A stretch of DNA of 11,918 bases from Bordetella parapertussis (lineage in GTDB: Bacteria; Pseudomonadota; Gammaproteobacteria; Burkholderiales; Burkholderiaceae_C), in the NCBI GenBank assembly GCA_945882755.1, contig CAMCWS010000067.1:1-11918 (forward strand), read 5' to 3'. This document shows, piece after piece, positions 7,260 through 11,918 of this stretch. The position numbers and the translations under genes were made by a program. The number at the start of each line of letters is the position of its first letter. Positions within the stretch are counted from its first letter, which is position 1. The notes beneath the pieces are model-generated. The model made no database searches. It saw only the letters and a list, made by a program, of their open reading frames with translations, and was not told the DNA's origin.

Positions 7260-8636
7260 TCAAACCAAGCCGCGCACCACCGCCATGGCCTCTTCCACCC
7301 GCTCGACCGCGTGCACCGTCATGCCCTCGATGGGTTTTTTGGGCGCATTGGCTTTGGGGATGACGGCCACGCTGAAACCCAGCTTGGCGGCTTCTTTCAA
7401 GCGCTCTTGACCGCGCGGCGCGGGGCGGACTTCGCCGGCCAAACCCACTTCGCCAAAGGCGATGAAGCCCTTGGGCAGGGGTTTGCCGCGCAAGCTAGAT
7501 GTGATGGCCAGCAGCACCGCCAAGTCGGCAGCGGGTTCGCTGATGCGCACACCGCCCACAGCGTTGACGAACACGTCTTGGTCCATGCAAGCCACACCAG
7601 CGTGGCGGTGCAACACCGCCAGCAACATGGCCAAGCGGTCGCGGTCCAGGCCCACGCTCAAGCGGCGGGGGCTTGGGCCGCCGCTGTCGACCAGCGCTTG
7701 GATTTCCACCAATAAAGGGCGGGTGCCCTCCAAAGTGACCATGACGCAACTGCCCGGCACCGGCTCGGCGTGTTGGCTGAGAAAAATGGCGCTGGGGTTG
7801 CTGACCCCCTTGAGCCCTTTTTCGGTCATGGCGAAGACGCCAATTTCGTTCACCGCGCCAAAGCGGTTTTTGATGGCCCGCACCAGCCGAAAGCTACTGT
7901 GGGTGTCGCCTTCAAAGTACAGCACCGTGTCGACCATGTGCTCCAGCACCCGAGGTCCTGCCAGTGCGCCCTCTTTGGTGACATGACCGACCAACACAAT
8001 GGCGATGCCGCTGGCCTTGGCCAAACGGGTGAGGTGAGCGGCGCATTCGCGGACCTGCGCGACAGACCCTGGCGCACTGGTGAGTTGGTCTGAATAGACG
8101 GTTTGGATAGAGTCAATGACGGCAATGTGCGGCGACTGCGCTTGCAGGGTAGAGATGATTTTTTCGAGCTGGGTTTCGGCCAGCACCTGCACGCGGCTGT
8201 TGTCCAGCCCCAAACGCCGCGCCCGCAGTGCGACCTGCGCCCCCGACTCTTCGCCGGTGACATACAAGGTGTTTTGACCACTGCGCTGCAAACCGTCCAA
8301 GGCCTGCAATAACAAGGTGGATTTGCCAATGCCCGGGTCGCCGCCGATCAGCACCACACCGCCTTCGACCATGCCGCCGCCTAAGACACGGTCAAGTTCG
8401 TCTTGGCCGGTGGGCGTGCGCTCCACGTCTTGGGCTTCGATGTCGGACAGCGCGGTGACCGCAGACGCGGGTGCCAAACCGGCGCGGGGAGCGAAGCGGT
8501 TTTTGGCAGCACCATCGGGTGCCGACACCGCCTCCACCAAGGTGTTCCAAGCCTCGCAATGCGGGCATTTGCCCAGCCATTTGGGGCTGGTGCCGCCACA
8601 CTCGGTGCAGCTGTAATGGGTTTTGTCTTTGGCCAT
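7260..8636 (-). CDS. radA: DNA repair protein RadA (Sms)
   Basis: RadA is a RecA-like, DnaB-type ATPase that drives branch migration and processing of recombination intermediates. The 458 aa match the family (E. coli 460). An N-terminal C4 zinc finger is at C10/C13/C24/C27 (CTECGGTSPKWLGKCPHC). Walker A GGDPGIGKST is at 98-107, Walker B AVIDSIQTVYS follows, the RadA-specific KNRFG is near 256-260, and the C-terminal third is the Lon-protease-like domain (VGLAGEVRPAPRG). The start MAKDKTHYSC at 8636 fits the family; upstream in-frame starts would cross the promoter. The promoter (-35 TGGACA, -10 TATCAT) ends six bases before the ATG, so the transcript may be leaderless or nearly so. A LexA-type palindrome fills the promoter spacer, implying SOS control. 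It is divergent from the MFS gene and heads the minus-strand gene run. Confidence 0.96.
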   Translation of the reverse strand: MAKDKTHYSCTECGGTSPKWLGKCPHCEAWNTLVEAVSAPDGAAKNRFAPRAGLAPASAVTALSDIEAQDVERTPTGQDELDRVLGGGMVEGGVVLIGGDPGIGKSTLLLQALDGLQRSGQNTLYVTGEESGAQVALRARRLGLDNSRVQVLAETQLEKIISTLQAQSPHIAVIDSIQTVYSDQLTSAPGSVAQVRECAAHLTRLAKASGIAIVLVGHVTKEGALAGPRVLEHMVDTVLYFEGDTHSSFRLVRAIKNRFGAVNEIGVFAMTEKGLKGVSNPSAIFLSQHAEPVPGSCVMVTLEGTRPLLVEIQALVDSGGPSPRRLSVGLDRDRLAMLLAVLHRHAGVACMDQDVFVNAVGGVRISEPAADLAVLLAITSSLRGKPLPKGFIAFGEVGLAGEVRPAPRGQERLKEAAKLGFSVAVIPKANAPKKPIEGMTVHAVERVEEAMAVVRGLV

Positions 8637-8641
8637 GGCGC

Positions 8642-8670
8642 ATGATAACTGTATGAATACACAGTGTCCA
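8642..8670 (-). promoter_or_regulatory. radA promoter with embedded LexA (SOS) box
   Basis: Reading the minus strand, TGGACA (8670-8665, five of six consensus bases) is followed by exactly 17 bp and then TATCAT (8647-8642, five of six). The 17-bp spacer contains CTGTGTATTCATACAG (8664-8649), an exact CTGT-N8-ACAG LexA palindrome; the flanking bases extend it to ACTGT-N8-ACAGT. The expected transcription start falls at about the radA ATG. LexA bound here would block RNA polymerase. The box is also 70 bp upstream of the divergent MFS start and could affect it. Binding is inferred from sequence only. Confidence 0.8.
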
Positions 8671-8734
8671 TAGGGCTTAACAAGCATGGCTTTGCCGCTC
8701 GCATGCCCGACAATCCATGCATTGAGCTTTGATT

Positions 8735-9970
8735 GTGCCCACCGTGACCCTGACGCCCCCTGATGAATCCCGTATGACGCCCGACGAGCGGCGCTCGGCG
8801 TTTTCTTTGTCCAGCATTTACGCGCTGCGCATGCTGGGCCTGTTCATGGTGATGCCGGTTTTCATGCTGGAAGCGCGGCATTACGAAGGTGGCGACGACC
8901 TGTCCGCCGTTGGCATGGCCATGGGTGTCTACGGCTTGGTGCAAGCGGTGCTGCAAATCCCGTTTGGCATGGCCGCTGACCGGTTTGGTCGCAAGCGAGT
9001 GATTTACTTTGGACTGGCATTGCTGGCGCTAGGCAGCATTGTCGGGGCCATGGCCACCAGCGTCGCCGGTTTGGCCTTGGGCCGCGCTTTGCAAGGTGGC
9101 GGGGCTATTTCAGCGGCTGTCACTGCTTTGTTGGCCGACCAAACCCGCGACTCGGTGCGCACCAAAGGCACGGCCTTGGTCGGTGCCAGCATTGGTTTGA
9201 TGTTTGCACTGTCTTTGGTACTGGGCCCCTTGCTGTCTGGCTGGGGCGGCTTGAGTGCGATTTTTGGCGTCACCCTGCTGCTGGCAGTATCGGGCGTTGC
9301 GATCGTGCGTTGGTGGACACCGCCCGAGCCAGCGCTTCCCTTGGCTGGCCAAACCAAGCACAGCCTGTGGGGCTTGCTGGTGCATCCGGATTTGATTCGC
9401 CTGAACTTTGGCGTATTCGCTTTGTATGCAGTGCAACTGGCCTCTTGGGTGGCCATCCCTGCGCTGCTGATTCAAGCCGGTGTGGCCAGTGCCGACCACG
9501 GCTGGGTCTACCTGCCGGCGGTGCTGCTGTCGTTTGTGGTCATGGGTGTGACTCTGTTTCCCATGGAACGGCGCGGCCTGCTGCGCCCGCTGTTTTTGGG
9601 CTGTATCGTGTTGGTGATGGCGGTTCAAGCCGCGTGGAGCGTTTTGGCCATGTCCTCCCCCCCTTTGTGGTCGCTGGCCATCCTGTTGTTTTTGTTTTTC
9701 TGCGGCTTCAATGTTTTAGAAGCCAGCCAACCCAGTTTGGCCTCTCGCTTGGCTCCAATGGGCTCACGCGGTTCGGCCTTGGGCGTGTACAACACCTTGC
9801 AATCGCTGGGCATTTTTGCGGGTGGCGCCGTTGGCGGCTTGTTGATCAAAAACGTGGGGGCAAGCGGCGTTTTCACGGCCAGTGCCGCGCTGATGTTGGC
9901 GTGGCTGGGGGTGGCGTGGGGTGCTCGCTTTGTCCATAAATCACCAAACGGCGTGGCATCAGCTCACTGA
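8735..9970 (+). CDS. MFS transporter, YajR-like
   Basis: This is a major facilitator superfamily inner-membrane permease of about 411 aa with twelve predicted helices. After a hydrophilic N-terminus (TLTPPDESRMTPDERRSAFS) come ALRMLGLFMVMPVFML and the loop 2-3 motif A, GMAADRFGRKRV, then the later motif region with GRALQGGGAISAAV. The resemblance is to YajR-type proton-coupled exporters, but the protein stops after the last helix and lacks the extra C-terminal domain of E. coli YajR (454 aa). Substrate unknown; drug or metabolite efflux is plausible. The start is uncertain: GTG 8735 fits the family N-terminus, TTG 8729 is two codons upstream and ATG 8774 lacks a ribosome-binding site. It is divergent from radA and 63 bp upstream of ssb, whose promoter overlaps its TGA stop. 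Confidence 0.88.
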   Translation: MPTVTLTPPDESRMTPDERRSAFSLSSIYALRMLGLFMVMPVFMLEARHYEGGDDLSAVGMAMGVYGLVQAVLQIPFGMAADRFGRKRVIYFGLALLALGSIVGAMATSVAGLALGRALQGGGAISAAVTALLADQTRDSVRTKGTALVGASIGLMFALSLVLGPLLSGWGGLSAIFGVTLLLAVSGVAIVRWWTPPEPALPLAGQTKHSLWGLLVHPDLIRLNFGVFALYAVQLASWVAIPALLIQAGVASADHGWVYLPAVLLSFVVMGVTLFPMERRGLLRPLFLGCIVLVMAVQAAWSVLAMSSPPLWSLAILLFLFFCGFNVLEASQPSLASRLAPMGSRGSALGVYNTLQSLGIFAGGAVGGLLIKNVGASGVFTASAALMLAWLGVAWGARFVHKSPNGVASAH

Positions 9971-9995
9971 CCTGAAGCGCGTCGGGCCGCATAAT
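9967..9995 (+). promoter_or_regulatory. Probable ssb promoter
   Basis: CTGACC (9967-9972, four of six -35 bases) and CATAAT (9990-9995, five of six -10 bases) are separated by 17 bp. The -35 overlaps the MFS stop codon TGA. Transcription would begin near 10002, giving a leader of about 32 nt. No CTGT-N8-ACAG LexA box is present here. Confidence 0.5.
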
Positions 9996-10021
9996 CGACG
10001 CATTCCATTTCACAGCATTTA

Positions 10022-10033
10022 AGAGGAAACCTC
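10022..10033 (+). promoter_or_regulatory. Ribosome-binding site of ssb within a mini-hairpin
   Basis: AGAGGA lies seven bases before the ATG and fixes the ssb start at 10034. GAGG-AAA-CCTC (10023-10033) is a perfect 4-bp stem with a three-base loop that ends directly at the ATG. It is probably too short to matter alone. Confidence 0.6.
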
Positions 10034-10507
10034 ATGGCAAGCGTAAACAAAGTGATTTTGATGGGCAACTGTGGTCGCGACCCCGAGGTGCGCTACCTCC
10101 CTAGCGGCCAAGCCGTGGCCAATGTGTCCATTGCCACCAGCACCAAGCGCAAAGACAAAAACAGCGGCGAAACCGTCGAGGACACCCAATGGCACCGCAT
10201 CACGTTTTACGACCGCTTGGCTGAAATCGCTGGCGAATACGTGAAAAAAGGCCGCCCTATTTACGTGGAAGGCCGCTTGAAGTACGGCAGCTACACCGAC
10301 AAAACCACCGGCGTGGAAAAAAACACTGTAGACATCATCGCAACAGAGTTGCAGTTGCTGGGTGGCCGAGAAGGCATGGGCGGTCCCTCAGAAGACAGTG
10401 GCTCTCGTGCCCCTGCACGCAGCGCTGCACCTGCGGCTAGCGCCCCCCGTGCGTCAGCACCGGCCAAGTCCGGCTTTGACGACATGGACGACGATATTCC
10501 TTTTTAA
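10034..10507 (+). CDS. ssb: Single-stranded DNA-binding protein (SSB)
   Basis: SSB coats single-stranded DNA during replication, repair and recombination and recruits partner proteins through its acidic tail. The 157-aa product has an OB-fold domain at about 1-112, beginning MASVNKVILMGNCGRDPEVR, with the conserved WHRITFYDRLAEIAGEYVKKG and VEGRLKYGSY. A linker rich in Ala, Pro, Ser and Gly follows (about 113-147). The canonical tip DMDDDIPF closes the protein, so it is the full-length housekeeping form. The ATG has AGAGGA upstream. A promoter is seen across the end of the MFS gene, and a strong terminator starts 13 bp after the stop, so ssb is probably mostly monocistronic with some read-through from the MFS gene. 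In E. coli ssb is divergent from uvrA; here uvrA is about 7 kb away. Confidence 0.98.
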   Translation: MASVNKVILMGNCGRDPEVRYLPSGQAVANVSIATSTKRKDKNSGETVEDTQWHRITFYDRLAEIAGEYVKKGRPIYVEGRLKYGSYTDKTTGVEKNTVDIIATELQLLGGREGMGGPSEDSGSRAPARSAAPAASAPRASAPAKSGFDDMDDDIPF

Positions 10508-10520
10508 TCGCTTTAACGCC

Positions 10521-10553
10521 AAAAGGGTGGCCGCTTAGCTGGCCACCCTTTTT
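10521..10553. terminator. Bidirectional intrinsic terminator between ssb and the RTX gene
   Basis: AAAAGGGTGGCC (10521-10532) and GGCCACCCTTTT (10541-10552) form a perfect 12-bp stem with the eight-base loop GCTTAGCT. On the plus strand the T-run continues to 10555, giving a strong ssb terminator. On the minus strand the hairpin ends in TTTT, so it can also stop RTX transcription. The RTX stop codon (10554-10556) touches the T-run. Confidence 0.93.
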
Positions 10554-11918
10554 TTATGCTATCAAGACTTGGTTGTTAATCAAGTTACTCAAGCTTAGGC
10601 TGTTGAAGGTGGTGCCTTCCAAGGTGATGGTTTGAATTGCGGTGCCGCTAGCACCATCCAAGTCAACCGTGAACAAAGTGTTGGTACCACTGGTCTCTAC
10701 TTTGAGGAAATTCGCCAAGGTGTTTAGGTTGGTATCTGTACTGGTTTTGTCATAGCCCAGACTTTCCAGCAATTTAGACAAGTCAAGCGTGTCTTTGTCG
10801 TTGCCGTTACCCAAAGTGCCGCCGACTATGGTGCCCGATGTTCCAGGGTTAAAGTCTTTGATGACGTCGGCATAGCCAACCCTCTTGGCTGCAATTGCAA
10901 TGACATCTGCGCCAGACCAAGCAAACACATCGGATCCTGCACCACCCCACAGTTCATCGTTGCCTCTTCCGCCAATCAGGCTGTCATTGCCATCGTCGCC
11001 GTAGATCGTGTCATTGCCTGCAGCTCCATCTAAGGTATCGTTACCATTCAATCCCGAAATCGAGCTGTTGCTGCGACCCTTGTCTACGAATGTGTCATTG
11101 ACGGGTACAGAATCAACGGTTCCGGTATAGGTGGTGGTGCCTGTGAACCTGAGTGTGATATTGCTCAGCTGCGCAGGAGTGAGCGTTTGTGACGTTAACG
11201 ATTGGATGATTTCGCTGTCGGTTAAGTCAGCGCCAAACGCAAGTTGGGAGTCAACATTCAACACCACTTTGTTAGTGGCATCAATGGTGTCTTGCACAAA
11301 GCGGTCACCGAGGTTGTCAATCTCGTAGGTGTTGTTGCCAGAACCTCCATTCATTAAATCGGCGTCCACTCCGCCGTTCAAGGTGTCGTTACCATCACCG
11401 CCATCCAAGGTATCTGCCCCAGCTCCGCCTTGCAAAAAGTTGTTACTCGCGTTACCCGTCAGAGAATTGGCTAATTCATTTCCAAAACCAATAACTGCGC
11501 TTTCCATCAACCTCAGATTTTCAACATTGGCACCCAATTGGTAGAAAGTTTTGTATGACAGGACCGTGTCAGTGCCTTTGTTTACGGCTTCAGTCACGGT
11601 GTCATCGTCATCCCTTACCAGGTACGTATCGTCACCATCACCACCGTTCAAGGTGTCTGCACCATTGCCACCATCTAAGGTGTCATTACCAGCGCCACCG
11701 TTCAAGCTGTCGTTGTCAGCACCACCCGACAAACTGTCTGCGCCGTCTCCTCCATCAAGGATGTCATTACCTGTACCACCATCTATGGTGTCATTGCCAC
11801 CAGCGCCATCTATGGTGTCGTTGCCACCACCGCCGGAGATAGAGCTATTACGATCCTCGACGTCTGTAAAGCTGTTATCGCCATCGCCGAGATCAATGAC
11901 TCGGTCACCAGCAAATTC
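10554..11918 (-). CDS. RTX calcium-binding exoprotein, 5' end outside the window
   Basis: The frame is open to the window edge, so this is the C-terminal 454 aa of a larger protein; a shorter start inside would only be a TTG within the repeats. Nonapeptide RTX repeats (GGxGxDxLx), which bind Ca2+ as a parallel beta-roll after export, occur in three blocks: eight units at residues 29-100, four at 164-199 and five at 289-333. Between the first two is the common spacer YLVRDDDDTVTEAVNKGTDTV...LGANVENLRL...GNELANSLTGN. The last 120 residues (DVIKDFN, DTLDLSKLL, FLKVETSGTNTLFTVDLDG, ITLEGTTF, final LINNQVLIA) look like the VC_A0849-type type I secretion C-terminal target domain. It is therefore probably secreted by an ABC/MFP/TolC machine, none of which is in view. 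Adhesin, protease or S-layer roles cannot be told apart without the N-terminus. Two 60-bp samples are 43-47% G+C, against 63-73% in two samples from radA and the MFS gene. Confidence 0.9.
   Translation of the reverse strand, partial: EFAGDRVIDLGDGDNSFTDVEDRNSSISGGGGNDTIDGAGGNDTIDGGTGNDILDGGDGADSLSGGADNDSLNGGAGNDTLDGGNGADTLNGGDGDDTYLVRDDDDTVTEAVNKGTDTVLSYKTFYQLGANVENLRLMESAVIGFGNELANSLTGNASNNFLQGGAGADTLDGGDGNDTLNGGVDADLMNGGSGNNTYEIDNLGDRFVQDTIDATNKVVLNVDSQLAFGADLTDSEIIQSLTSQTLTPAQLSNITLRFTGTTTYTGTVDSVPVNDTFVDKGRSNSSISGLNGNDTLDGAAGNDTIYGDDGNDSLIGGRGNDELWGGAGSDVFAWSGADVIAIAAKRVGYADVIKDFNPGTSGTIVGGTLGNGNDKDTLDLSKLLESLGYDKTSTDTNLNTLANFLKVETSGTNTLFTVDLDGASGTAIQTITLEGTTFNSLSLSNLINNQVLIA
10920..11054 (-). 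repeat. RTX nonapeptide block 3 (5 units)
   Basis: Five consecutive 27-bp units encode GLNGNDTLD, GAAGNDTIY, GDDGNDSLI, GGRGNDELW and GGAGSDVFA. This is the last Ca2+-binding block before the secretion domain. The units are more diverged than those of block 1. Confidence 0.85.
11322..11429 (-). repeat. RTX nonapeptide block 2 (4 units)
   Basis: Four 27-bp units encode GGAGADTLD, GGDGNDTLN, GGVDADLMN and GGSGNNTYE. They follow an NSLTGNASNNFLQ lead-in that is typical between RTX blocks. Confidence 0.85.
11619..11834 (-). repeat. RTX nonapeptide block 1 (8 units)
   Basis: Eight 27-bp units encode nonapeptides from GGGGNDTID to GGDGDDTYL. Two neighbouring units beginning at 11779 and 11806 (plus strand, both starting CCATCTATGGTGTC) are nearly identical at the DNA level, which suggests recent duplication or correction. 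Confidence 0.88.

Noticed and set aside
8637..8687. 17-codon upstream extension of radA
   Set aside because: It covers the promoter and LexA box, and RadA proteins start at the MAKxKT segment.
10554..11834. 27-bp repeats as a CRISPR array
   Set aside because: The units are contiguous, in frame, have no spacers and encode GGxGxDxLx nonapeptides.
11555..11842. Plus-strand frame rich in His, Arg and Cys
   Set aside because: The repetitive pattern is the reverse reading of the 27-bp RTX units, not a histidine-rich metal-binding protein.

Overview
The window is a chromosomal segment of a betaproteobacterium, most likely of the Burkholderiales and probably Comamonadaceae-like. That placement rests on family-level resemblance of the proteins (UvrA, IlvE, RadA, SSB and the small CHCC zinc-finger protein), on the ilvE / zinc finger / waaF gene order, and on the CTGT-N8-ACAG form of a LexA box. 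No 16S or database search was possible. Coding density is very high. Almost everything is core metabolism, DNA repair and envelope biogenesis; the exception is an RTX adhesin/exoprotein gene at the right edge.

Layout: uvrA (minus, 18-3059) is divergent from a DMT/EamA transporter (plus, 3088-3996). The transporter converges on waaF with overlapping stop codons. A minus-strand series then reads, from right to left: radA (7260-8636), a diheme cytochrome c (6695-7168), a two-TM protein of unknown function (6221-6646), ilvE (5239-6177), a CHCC zinc-finger protein (5037-5237) and waaF (3993-5012). Gaps along it are 91, 48, 43, 1 and 24 bp. Divergent from radA are an MFS transporter (8735-9970) and ssb (10034-10507), both plus. 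A strong bidirectional terminator separates ssb from the convergent, 5'-truncated RTX gene (10554-11918, minus).

How the parts relate: three genome-maintenance genes (uvrA, radA, ssb) bracket an envelope/amino-acid/redox block. The radA promoter carries an exact CTGT-N8-ACAG palindrome filling the spacer between good -35 and -10 hexamers, which points to direct SOS (LexA) control of radA. In E. coli, uvrA and ssb are divergent neighbours; here they are about 7 kb apart. The cytochrome c ribosome-binding site lies inside a near-perfect hairpin. The zinc finger/waaF junction holds a short palindromic repeat that looks inserted and leaves waaF without a Shine-Dalgarno sequence. The RTX gene is visibly poorer in G+C than its neighbours, is built of 27-bp units, and ends in a type I secretion signal domain.

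I found no clearly new multi-gene system. The most interesting items are regulatory (radA LexA promoter, cytochrome SD hairpin, waaF-junction repeat) and the modular RTX protein.
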